The position numbers and the translations under genes are program-made. Below are positions 22,893 to 32,982 of a stretch of DNA of 64,000 bases, piece by piece. How positions within the stretch are numbered: the first letter of the stretch is position 1; each line of letters begins with the position of its first letter. The DNA comes from Byssochlamys sp. IMV 00236 (taxonomy: Eukaryota; Ascomycota; Eurotiomycetes; Eurotiales; Thermoascaceae). Where the stretch lies: NCBI GenBank assembly GCA_001931875.2, contig MSJH02000660.1, positions 237,317 to 301,316 on the forward strand, given 5' to 3'. The notes below the pieces were generated by a model. The model had not been told where the DNA came from. It made no database searches and was given only the letters and a program-made list of their open reading frames with translations.

Positions 22893-23921
22893 TCATTTCT
22901 TCCCTTTCTTCTTCCCCTTCTCATTCGCACCCGATCCTTCTCCTTTCCCAAAGCCACCCTTGACCAAGGCATCTCTGCCAGCAGCGTTGATAATGCGAAA
23001 TCTATCCGGACCCAACTTGATGCCACCATACCACCTGGAAACGACAACCACTACATCCCAAACGTCCATCAGTTGCATGAGATGCAGAAGACGTCCACCC
23101 GCAGCCGTCTCGCCGTCGTCATCGCAGTCCTGAATGATCGTCTCTGCCATCGAGGACGAGTCACCCTTCCCGCCCGCAGGCGCTTTCTTCTGCCGAATCC
23201 GCCATGCACTGATATTATGCGTTGCAGCCGCAACTTTCTTCTCCGTCGCCAGTAAATGATCCAGAAACGCTTGGGCTTGCTCGAGACTCGTTACGTGCGC
23301 GGCTCGTCCGACAAACACCGATTTCTTCTCCGAGATGACATCCGACAGGATCCAGTCCGGGGGACTCTCGAGACCGAACGCTTCGCGTAGGGATAGTTTC
23401 GCAACATCGCCCGCGATGTGATCGACCTCATCATCCCCAGTTGCCGTCGTATCCTCGTCGGTGATCTTCTCAGCACCTCCGTGTCCATTCTGCTCCTCTC
23501 TATTCCCACCAATATTCAACTCCTCGAACGCCTCCACTGCCTCGTTGATCACGTCAAACAGACACACCAGTCCCGGCTGATGTATCCTTCTCACAATATC
23601 CTCTAGAACATCCACTGCGATCTTGCCCTCGCCGCGCGAACTCGTCGATGCGGTTCCGATAACGCGCGGCGCTGTCTCTGGATACTTGGCGTCGAAGCCA
23701 ATAACGAAGGAGAGATGCGGATGGTTCGGGATCTGGAGGGTTACTGTCGTCGTTACTGCTGATGGGGTATTCGCATCGGCAAGATCTAGTGTGGACGTGG
23801 ATGTTGAGGTAGCGCTGCTATTGCTGGTGAGGGTGACGGTCGTAGGTTCGTATATCGCGTTGATCGCCTCGATCTCTTCAGCGAGGTCGGTGTTCTGTAC
23901 TGAGTCGAGGGGTAAGGACAT
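22893..23921 (-). CDS. yih1: RWD and IMPACT-domain protein (Yih1/IMPACT family)
   Basis: Intronless, 342 residues. An RWD domain occupies about residues 10-130 (LAEEIEAINAIYEP start, FVIGFDAKYPETAP in the middle), then an acidic linker, then the UPF0029/IMPACT domain from about residue 200. That domain carries the family signature DDDGETAAGGRLL and VVVSRWYGGIKLGPDRFR. The RWD domain of Yih1 binds Gcn1 and thereby restrains Gcn2, so this protein should tune the amino acid starvation response in the cytosol. The tail is a Lys/Gly-rich stretch (EKGKKKGKK). The RWD region carries a Ser/Thr-rich insertion at about residues 33-58. The family assignment is firm; orthology to yeast YIH1 is inferred from the two-domain layout. 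Confidence 0.92.
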   Translation of the reverse strand: MSLPLDSVQNTDLAEEIEAINAIYEPTTVTLTSNSSATSTSTSTLDLADANTPSAVTTTVTLQIPNHPHLSFVIGFDAKYPETAPRVIGTASTSSRGEGKIAVDVLEDIVRRIHQPGLVCLFDVINEAVEAFEELNIGGNREEQNGHGGAEKITDEDTTATGDDEVDHIAGDVAKLSLREAFGLESPPDWILSDVISEKKSVFVGRAAHVTSLEQAQAFLDHLLATEKKVAAATHNISAWRIRQKKAPAGGKGDSSSMAETIIQDCDDDGETAAGGRLLHLMQLMDVWDVVVVVSRWYGGIKLGPDRFRIINAAGRDALVKGGFGKGEGSGANEKGKKKGKK

Positions 23922-24726
23922 GGTATTTTTGTAGTCGTGTTCACGGTGGTTCTTCTTTTGCGATCGAGTAATATTCCCCGCTCCCTGGAAGGGCCAGTTG
24001 AGACCAGTTGAGATAGATTAGTTAATACCCCGCGGAGGAGGGTGTCACAAGGATTTTCTTTCGTCGGTGCGGCGGTCGGTGTGGGATAGGTAAGATATGT
24101 ACAAAACATATATGGAGAGAAGAAAAGTCTATATTAGATACAAGAGAAAGCAATGAGAAAGCAAGCAATTGTTATTACAGATGAAGTGAATGGGTGTGCG
24201 GAGTAAGTAATGATAAATGTGTCGGAGCTTGCCTACAAGCAGACTTCCTGTCGGGTTTCTCCCACGCCTTTTCAGCTCCACCCACAGAAATAAATAGGCT
24301 GGCTCAGCTAATTGCTAGAGAATTCAAGCTCAGCAAGCTTCGCTCCAGATAATGCTATCTGATTCTGCGCTTATGATCTGATCCGGCGTTGTCCGCCTTA
24401 ACGTCGGTGTTCCCGCCGAGAAGCCTGATAGTGGCTGGATGACAATGAGAACAATATAACAGCGCTGAGATGCTGTGTTTCTAATGACAAGATACTAGTT
24501 TTATGTCATGGTCTTAGTAGACAATAATACGATGCAATTACGCGTATGTCTCCGTGCTGACCCTAAGCACAGTATCGCAGGGAGATAATCTTATATGAGC
24601 TAGAAAATATATAGTTAAATTACTTCAAAGCATCTGAATATTACGAAAGTCATTATAGAGCCACGTGCTATTGCCAAAGAACCTAGTGACCATACATTCT
24701 CCGTTATGCTGTTCGTTACACCCAAA
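23922..24726. other. Intergenic region upstream of the RWD/IMPACT gene
   Basis: 805 bases between the start of the RWD/IMPACT gene and the stop of the aminotransferase, both on the minus strand. It should hold the former's promoter and the latter's 3' end. No gene seen. Confidence 0.5.
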
Positions 24727-26686
24727 CTATAGGCTATCCCACATGGACTCTTCGTGGCCATCCATATCTTTGGGGTCCTTAATCTGCCAGAAAGCCTTGA
24801 AGCCCTCCACGGTCTTCTGGCTTGCTTCCGTCACATCACTGGCTGCCATTGGAGCGAAACAGAGGCGCATATATTGATAGGCAATGTCCATGGTCTTCTG
24901 CGTCGGAGCGAACATCTGGCCCGGGGCCACAAGGCACAGATATGGCTTCCGCGTCAGGTGAATCCAGAGGGCCTTGCACAGTTTCTCTCCGCCAAGCTGA
25001 GAAAAGAGAGGATGAGTTTCAATGCAGATTTTCATCCAGACAAACATGCCAGCCATCGGCCAGACGAAGTCGAACATCTTGACTTTGTTCACGACCTCCC
25101 AGTCGCTCAGATCACCCATGGAATTGAAAAGGTCACGGTCGGTACTGTCTTGGACGATGTATTTGCCCTCTTCCAGAGCGGTACACATGTCCTGCATCCG
25201 GCGCTCATAGGCCCCGCGCAGACCTTCGAGCCACCGCACCCAACCGTCCATTTTCCAGCCGTGCTTACCTTGCAGATCCTCGTCTCTTCCGCTCTGCGCT
25301 TTAGCCTCGGGCCCCATTATCATTTTTGCAACCATTGCCTGCACGAAACCTGATGGTTGTTGTGTGGATGACTCGGCGATCCGAGTTAGTCTCTCGATAA
25401 TGGCCGGCTGCGCTGTGATCCATCCCAGACGGCAGCCAGGCGCGATAGTCTTGGAGAACGTATCCAGACGGACGACTCGGCCATCCGTGTCCAGGGAGAG
25501 ATACGAAGGGACGAGTGAATCCAAGAACTCGTAGCCCGAGGACTTTCCGTGCGAGTTGTAGTTGCGATTGTAGAGGTTGACTCCTGTCGAGTCCCCCCTG
25601 TACTTTTTGGCCAGTGAATATGCAGACGGAAACTGTAGGTTCCAGTAGGGATCATCCTCGATAATGATGATGTCGTATTTTTGGCATAGAGCGTAGATTT
25701 CCTTGCGACGCTCGACGGAAAGTGTCCCTCCGGTGGGATTCTGACCGATCCTAGAGACTAGGTTAGGGAACGAAAATAGCACACAGGGTTTGGCTGCTAC
25801 TCACGTTACAGTGTACATGAGGTGCGGACGGCGACCTTTCCTGAAGTCCCAATTGTCGAGAACGTCTGCTAGACCGCCCTCTCCAGACGCCATCATTCCC
25901 TGCTCGTCGACCGCGATCCCCACGATATTGAGACCCTTGGGTTTCGCAGTCTGGATGGCGTTCATATAGGCAAACTCCTCGCAAACGATCCCCTCCCTAT
26001 CGCGGATCCAATCGCGGTCTTTGTTCCACACATTGGTAAATGCCTCGAGTGCTTTGGAGAAACCATCGGTCGAGCCGCATGACAGGATGACATCCGGACC
26101 TCCTGCATAAGGGACGTTTGGATGGAGGTGCTGACGGACGAACTGCTTAATGAACGCCCGAAGCGGAGGATATCCTTCAGCGGTACCGTACTGCAGAGCC
26201 GTAGAGAGGTCAATCTTCTTTATGAGGTCCGTCGCGCCGCTCTCCTTGGGCACCATGACCCGGGCCGATGCCGGCTGCTCGAGGCTCGCAACGTCCACCA
26301 CATCATCCTCGGGAGGACCGACCGGTATATTTGGTGTCGGCTTGAATCGCTGGGGTAGCGCAACGGTCGCCTCGAGGGTGTCGTAGGGGAAATACGATAC
26401 GTGGGGCAGGCCTGAGAGGGATTTTCTGGTCAGTTCCAACGGTTCCGTTGATGCATCACATTTCGACGATCATCCCAATGCGAATCGTTCAATAACAGCG
26501 TCAGTCGGACGTACCTCCAGCCAAGTTGTGGATTCCGGGAATCTGGAAGTATTTGTAGAAGTTCTTCACGCTGCTCGCCTGGCGGTTCTTCGTCGTGTAC
26601 GAGTAGTGATGAGAGAGATCCAGAGGCGGAGGTATGTAAACGTGCTGATCTTTGTCCATTTGATACGGTGGAGGCAGGGAACCCAT
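24727..26686 (-). CDS. Class I/II PLP aminotransferase, aromatic (Aro8-like) type, 600 aa
   Basis: Three exons: 26686-26515, 26411-25805 and 25750-24727, with introns of 103 and 54 nt, in phase. Fold type I aminotransferase features are clear: the QYGTAEGYPPLR substrate region, the NPTGGTLS loop, IIIEDDPYWNLQF with the Asp and Tyr that contact PLP, and the Schiff-base Lys in DTFSKTIAPGCRLGW. This combination is typical of fungal aromatic or alpha-aminoadipate/kynurenine-type aminotransferases. They move amino groups between aromatic amino acids (or 2-aminoadipate) and 2-oxo acids. The substrate is not determined by sequence alone. It has no obvious targeting peptide, so cytosolic location is inferred. 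At 600 residues it is longer than yeast Aro8 (about 500), partly through a long N-terminus and insertions around residue 400. Confidence 0.92.
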
Positions 26687-27542
26687 CTTCTAGATATATC
26701 AGCGACTCAGCGTCGGGCTGTTAGCTCCCCTGGCGATCACGACAGATGATGTGCGTCTTGCGAACAAAGTTTGTTGTTGGCTCGGCCTTCTCAGCGATGG
26801 AACCCTTGATATTATTATTCCATCGAATGTATGTAGTAATAGTACCAGATGGATGAAAGAAGAAGTTATCATCAACCGGCCAGACGCGACAATCTGTAGG
26901 CTGGGGAGACCGTTATCTGGGGGACTTTTGCGTAGTTAGTTAGGACGATGATTGATAAGCAGCAGGCTTTGACAGCCCGATTAACTTATCTCTAACACGA
27001 TAAGTTAACTAGTTATGGCGTCTGGAGAAGACGGCTGGCAGTGGAGTCGACCAGCAATGAAATGAAGAGCCGTGCGGATGAACCGTGGATGCCATAAGGC
27101 TGGCGATCATCGATTCCTGATGGTAAACCATCATCAAGCAATAATATGAATATGAATGAATTCATTAATTCATTCATTAATTCGTTCGAGACGCTCTGCT
27201 TCATCCTGACAGGGCGACGGCGTCATCTCGGGCTCAGGTAAGCAGCTGGACAATCATCCACCTGCTCGTCTCGCCCATCCGGACTGGCTGATGCCTTTTC
27301 TCCCTCGTCCACGGATACACCCGGACTGTCGGTCTTTATCACCTTCTACCTCTGGATCATGTCTCTATTTTGTTTCTTCCTTCAGAAATCATTTGTCTTC
27401 ACTGCGTCGATCTAGGTAGTTCTCTCGTTTCAACCGCTCCACCATTCCGTCGAGGTAGGTTATCTTGGTTATCTTCTCTGATCCGTTGCTTCGTTTCTCT
27501 GATTGATTGATTGACTCTTGAATCGTCGCTAGGGTTCTCACC
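26687..27542. promoter_or_regulatory. Divergent intergenic region aminotransferase / LCCL gene
   Basis: 856 bases between divergent starts. It contains the 12-bp palindrome AATGAATTCATT at 27155-27166 within a tract of ATTC/AATG words (about 27147-27190). A pyrimidine-rich stretch (about 27290-27400) precedes the LCCL gene. Confidence 0.5.
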
Positions 27543-29713
27543 ATGTACGACGACCACCGCGACGAGGAACGGGGTGTCTTCGTCCCACCACCCTTGACGG
27601 ACGAAGAGAGCGCTGGCGATCCGGATGCTCCGGACGGTCTGCTCCCCGAAGAGGCCGGCAGCGAAGGAGGGCTGCGTCGACTACCGATCTGGATCCAAGA
27701 ATCATCCAAGTCATTTCGCTGGGGATGGGTACCGCTGCCGCTCAGGAAAGCTAGTCGCGCGGTCGTGCGCTGGGTAAAGGGTCCAGAGCCACCGCATGAG
27801 CTGCTCTTCAGGCCTCTGTTCCCCAACATCCAGGCATTGCCAGTCACCTACTTCGAACGACTCTTCCCGAAACGAAAACAAAAGATCGCTGTGCTGCTCT
27901 TTCTATATTTCTCGTGGTTTTTGTCGTGGTTTCTGGTTCTACTGCATTCCGCCTCATCCGGTTATATTGAAGGATACGGCAGGCCGCAGACTCTGTCCTG
28001 CTCCGCAAGCTTCTGGTATGGGAAACCTCAAAGCTCGCAGACAATTATTTGTCCAGGTCGTGAATTTGGAGGGACTAACAGACGTTTATCTGATACAGGT
28101 CCTATGGCAATAAATGCGGCCTCAACGGAAATGACTGTCGTCCATTTTCCGAATCGACATTGGCCTTCCGCTGCCCAGCAAATTGTAGAGCGCTGAAACT
28201 GCTCGAACCTCATACAGTGGGAAACCAGACCCTCAACTATCAACCGTTAGTTGTCGGTGGGCCAGAGCCAGAATCTCCTGAGCAGGGAGTCTACCGCGCC
28301 GACAGTTTCATCTGTCAGGCGGCTATCCATGCAGGTGCCATAACCAATACCGCTGGCGGATGTGGTGTGGTGAAGCTGGAAGGCGCTGCGCATTCGTATC
28401 CCTCTGTCGCCCGTCATGGCCTGCAGTCGGTCGGGTTCCCATCGACCTTCCCGAAGTCATTCAGTTTCTTAAAGCTGTCCGGCTCGCAAGCGGGCTGCCC
28501 AAAGGACCCCCGGTGGCCTCTTCTAGGCATTACTATCACAGCAATAGTCTTGATAGCATTGTTTACGACCTCACCACCCGTCTTTTTCTTCAGCACCTTT
28601 TTCATGCTATTCTTGCATGTTGGTCTGGTGTCAGATCCGCCGAATCTGCCCAGCTTGACAGAATTGTTTTCGTTGCTGCTGGCTCGGCTCCTACCGGCCT
28701 CCTTCGTGGCCTACGTGCTGTACATGTACTGTGCTCGTCCACTGCTGACGCCGTTGTCCTCTCCAGCCTACCAGCTCAGCAAGACGCTGCTCTATCTCCC
28801 TACTGCATTTATCGGCGCACTGAATAATTATACATTCGCTGTGCTGATCCCGATCCAGCGACTGACGCCTCACGACATTCGCGAACAACCAGGAGCCAAA
28901 GCAGCACTGGGTATCATGATAACGCTTGTGGTTTCAATTATTCTCTCTCAGGCATGGCATATTCGCCAAGGTGGTCTGATGCCCCGTTATCTGGCGATAT
29001 ACGGTTCGATGGGAACCATAATACTCATCCTGCTCGCCTTGCCTGGCCTTCGCCTCCGAATTCACCACTACATCCTTGCTATCCTATTGATGCCCGGAAC
29101 TGCTTTCCCCATCAGACCATCCGTGATCTACCAAGGCCTGCTCCTGGGATTGTTCATTAACGGTGTCGCGCGATGGGGGTTTGCATCGATTATCCAGACC
29201 CCCGCTGCCCTGGGAGAGATCCCGTCGAGCACTGGAGGCTCCAACGGCTGGTGGGGCGCCACAAGCCCAAACATCACCCATTCATCCGTCCACGTTTCTC
29301 TGCCTCGCAATACTGATCCGAGGCACCATGGCAACGGGAACATCACATTTGCGCTCTGGGAGCATGAAAGAATGGCCGAACTCGGAGTAGATGGGGTTAG
29401 CGTCCTTGTCAACGATGTCGAGCGCTTCCGCGGTTACCTGGATGAAGACAAGCGGGGCGAATTCACCTGGCACCGCCACGGCCATGATGGCCTGGAACTC
29501 CCTGGTGTGCTTATGCCTGTCGACCGCGAGGACGATTCCTTCGACAGGCAGAGCGACGAAGTAAAAGCAGAAAGCCAGAGAGCAGACGACGAACCAGAAG
29601 ATCTCTTCTTCCGATTTGCATTCCTACGAGGAGCCGAGGCAGGACTTTACGGCGGAACGGGTGTTTGGTTAAGAGATGGACGATGGCTTCCGCCACCTCC
29701 TCCTAAGACATAG
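27543..29713 (+). CDS. LCCL-domain multi-pass membrane protein, 695 aa
   Basis: Two exons, 27543-28015 and 28099-29713, with an 83-nt intron; in phase. The N-terminal about 115 residues are cytosolic-type, acidic then basic. One membrane helix follows (IAVLLFLYFSWFLSWFLVLL), then a Cys-rich lumenal region containing an LCCL domain (CQAAIHAGAITNTAGG, then SYPSVARHGLQSVG). After that come about eight hydrophobic segments between about residues 320 and 530 and a soluble, acidic C-terminal part. Fungal proteins of this layout are conserved but not functionally defined; LCCL domains elsewhere act outside the cytosol, possibly in binding lipid or polysaccharide. The intron was placed so that the exons join as SFW/SYGNKCG, restoring the conserved Cys pattern. 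Confidence 0.9.
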
Positions 29714-31557
29714 AGATATATTTAGAGAGGCGTTGAGGGAATATGGATCGAATGCCTATCGATATAGATCAGAAAGCGTTGTATATGGCCTGATGTCTTG
29801 GACAGATATATACCCTGGGATCCTTAGTGATATGGCCCCGTCTTCCTTGTTTTGTGTTTGCTCTGTGAGTATCAAGTTGGTTATCTGGTTACTGAGCTAT
29901 CCACTACGTGGGTGAGTCAATGTCGTTATGCCTGCTATTAGATAGGTCTATGGCTTTTTAGTTTGAAATGAACCACGATTGATCTTTGCTCTTTCATGAT
30001 TCAAGGTTCCTATCCTGTTGTCAATTTCCAGACTGAGACTGCTCACGGAGTAGGCACAGCTGATAGCTCAATGTAGCTGGCAAAACGCTCTTTGAGATTG
30101 AAACGCATTGTTTCATATCTCTGAGTGCTCTGGCCCCTTAAACTTCAAATCCAGTATATTCCTCATCTGCATCTATTTCCCCCATGCATGGCTTTCCGAA
30201 TCAGCTATCTCCTGATTCTCGCCGGTCTCTACACAGAACAAGTTTTAAATAACCACCAAAACCCCCGACCAACCTGTCACTTAACCATCATCTTCCCAAC
30301 CCTCCAAACTAAGCGAGTTACAAGTATCAAAACCAGCGTATGACCCAGACGGCGCCGAAAACTCGCCTCGGCTAAAAACCATGGCAACACTCAACACTGC
30401 CGCGTTCATCATTGCTGCCTTGGCCTGTAGAGTAAATGACCCGAACCCGAATCGTATACGCGTTTATAGGTAGAAACTATTGTATTAGGTAGACCTTTCC
30501 CATTTAGTACGCCGCTTAAAACTCAGTATGGGATGATGGGACATCACAATGATCAGGAGATCTCAGCTAGTGCTTAGCAACTTAGTTAGCTCCGTCTGCT
30601 GTAAATCGTGTTTTTGATAATCATGTATGTACGTTTCTGTCAGCTCTTCTTGTCAATGATCGACGGGTCGAGCCAGAATGTCAACCGGCTCTAAGCATAG
30701 ATACCACATAATAACTCATACTGAGTACGCTTGCTTGCCTGCTTTCCAGGTTCCTATGATTGGTCGTATCCGCGTGTATTCGTCTAATAACTTTGCCGGT
30801 TCTCTCGGTGAGTATGTCCTGTGCTGGTTTTGGTACTTGCGATTCACTACATTTGGAAGCATAACGCAGATGATGAATAACATGGGCTGGAGTTGGACAG
30901 ATTTGTCAAGGTATCAAGGAGGGTTTCTGATGGTTGGTGTCGCGAATCGATATTCTTATAGATGAGTCTGTGAATAGCCCCTATAAGAACCTATTGAATC
31001 ATATAGCATGCAAGAAAATAGTATATCTTGAACCTCTAGCGTAGTAGCTAGTGTTCCCTGCTCGACTCAAGGTCTAGGGGCAGGTTGGTCCCGGATTTAC
31101 CTCCTGGTTACATTACACAAAGAATTTTAGTCTCTAGGGATCTAGTAGGCTCTATCCATATAGAAACCCGCTGCAAATAGATGATGACAGATGAGCTGAG
31201 CGTGTTCTTTGTGCGTTTACAAAATTAACCACTGTCAATAAGCGAGGTGGTCTTCAGTCACATGAGCTCTTGTGGAAGTGACATGCGACAGAAGAGGGAG
31301 ATATGGTCAGATAAGATTTGCTATATGTGTTCTAGTTAACTAGGTATAGCTGGATGCAGTTAGGAATGTAAGTAACTAGGTTGATTGAGATCTTGGCACG
31401 GAATAAAGATATGGTCAATTTTCATTTCTGGTATCATCTCGCTATGCTGTGCCTTTGCACTTCAAATCATGATTGCATTATGAATACATTTAGCCAAAGG
31501 GGTCACCTCGTCAAGAGAAATCATCACTTGTTCACATACACCTATCAAGGTCCCCGT
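29714..31557. other. Intergenic region with one possible small gene
   Basis: 1.8 kb between the convergent LCCL and BTB genes. Apart from the doubtful split gene at 30381-30965 I see only short open frames, AT-rich DNA and a CACGGAGTA word near 30043. Confidence 0.4.
30381..30965 (+). CDS. Possible small secreted protein gene or relic; structure unresolved
   Basis: An ATG in good context (AAAACCATGG) opens the signal-peptide-like MATLNTAAFIIAALAC, with possible donors soon after (GTAGAG at 30429, GTAAAT at 30435). About 300 bp later a clean acceptor (TGCTTTCCAG, ending at 30750) opens GRIRVYSSNNFAGSLG, itself followed by a good donor GTGAGTATG and an acceptor-like CATAACGCAG. RIRVY occurs in both parts, and VYSSNNFAGS resembles the beta-strand/turn of small crystallin-like proteins. 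I could not join the parts in one phase with confidence. It may be a small secreted protein, a broken gene or chance. Confidence 0.25.
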
Positions 31558-32881
31558 TCACTGAATTGCCTGCCATGGATACAGACTCCATGGTTTCTCG
31601 ACCCTGGATGTCGCATCCAAGAAACGATTCAGCTCGTCAAGCAGACGGCTCATCACTTCAATAATCTCACTGGCCAAACGAGAATTATCAGCCATCGCCT
31701 CCATAAGCTCAACAGTCGTGTCACGGTCAGTGGCCTTAATGTAAAACTCGATGTATTTTCTGATGCCCTCTTTGAAACGAGGTGGAAGCTCAGTGGGGTA
31801 ATCGTACAGAGTGCTAGCCGCCTCGAAATAGTCGTACGGTTCACAGTAATTGGCAGCGTGAAGGATGTGCTCGATGATATGTTCACGGAAGCCATCGAAA
31901 AGGTATTGGTCGGCAAGTTCGTAGAGTCGAAGGAGGAAATCCAAATGCGCCTTTGCTTCATCGGCGAATTTCTTCTCGTCGCTTTTCTCCCAGTCCTCCT
32001 GGTCCCAGTCCTCGAACATGGTGCAACGAAAGATCGGGGATATGTGTTCTGAGGAAGGGTACCACAGATGGAAATATCTCTGATCAGGGCACCAAGCAGT
32101 TGAGTACCAAAGCTTCTGATCGGTAAAGACGTCTAGGTCAGAGATAGGGTTTCCAGTGTAGTTGTGACACGGTATGCTACCAGCATAGAGGAAGTCGACC
32201 AGGTAGGCGAAGTCACTGGGATCTCCTTCAGGAAGACGGACCAACTTCTCGTTCATCTCGCGGAAGCCTCTATTGCAGCAGGCCTCAAAGAAGCGTGATT
32301 CCTCTAGGAACCCCTGGTGCACCTGGAAAGGAGTTCTGTTCGTTCCCACTAAAAGAGTGATGATGTCCGTGCCATACCTGGTTAGATATCAGTACAGGTC
32401 AAGAACACATCTATATTCAATAGGCTCACTTAGCAACTCTAGGATTCCTCGGTTCATCTTTGCGTTCCTCTCCACGATCAAGGTACACTCCGTCTAGACT
32501 TTCGCATACTTCGTCCAGGGCACCATTGGATGCTTCAGAAAGCTCATGTTCAAGAAGATCAGCCTCAGTGCGGGCATTTCCAGCGTAGACATCTTTAAAA
32601 GGAGCATCTTCAGCAGGAGCACCTTCAGAAGGGACACTTTCAGAAGGGGCATTTTCAGCGTAGATATCTTCAACAGGAGCTTTTTCTGAAGGAGCACCTT
32701 CAGAAGGGGCATCTTCAATAATGGAGGTATACCCATCTTCCCGGCGAGAGGATGCTGGAAAGTTCATGTCATTCTGGATGCGTGATACCCCATGCTCTCG
32801 ACGGATACGTATCAGCCTGTGGAATCGACGAAACATGTTCGACAGGGAGATTCTTCGTGATCTGACGAACATTGAAGGCAT
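31558..32881 (-). CDS. BTB/POZ-domain protein with acidic repeat N-terminus, 423 aa
   Basis: Two exons, 32881-32430 and 32377-31558, with a 52-nt intron that joins as AK/YGTDIITLLVG. The N-terminus is basic (about residues 1-35). It is followed by an acidic stretch (about residues 55-105) of imperfect five-residue repeats of the APSEG, APVED, APAED type. The BTB domain spans roughly residues 150-225 (YGTDIITLLVGTNRTPFQVH, then FAYLVDFLYAGSIP) and then an alpha-helical tail (LYELADQYLFDGFREHII). Fungal BTB proteins of this short kind are numerous and mostly unassigned; BTB domains mediate dimerisation and often Cul3 recruitment, which is only a possibility here. It sits 101 bp downstream of the methyltransferase gene on the same strand. 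Confidence 0.85.
32577..32721. repeat. Imperfect 15-bp coding repeats in the BTB gene
   Basis: About nine units related to GGAGCACCTTCAGAA on the plus strand, encoding the EGAPS/ENAPS/EDAPF series on the minus strand. Unit boundaries stay in frame, so length changes would not break the gene. Confidence 0.75.
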
Positions 32882-32982
32882 TTTTTCTTTCAGAAAATGT
32901 GACTAGGTGATGTGAAGAAGGCGAGAGAGACGCGTTGCGTGATTTTTTGAACACATATCGGAATAAAGACAAGCCGGTTATT

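Noticed and set aside
24754..25353. 199-codon plus-strand frame
   Set aside because: Antisense of the aminotransferase exon 3, with no domain.
27147..27190. ATTC/AATG tract with a 12-bp palindrome as a possible regulatory hairpin
   Set aside because: It is explained as a simple tetranucleotide repeat that is self-complementary; nothing marks it as functional.
31381..32052. 223-codon plus-strand frame
   Set aside because: Mostly antisense of the BTB exon; no recognisable features.
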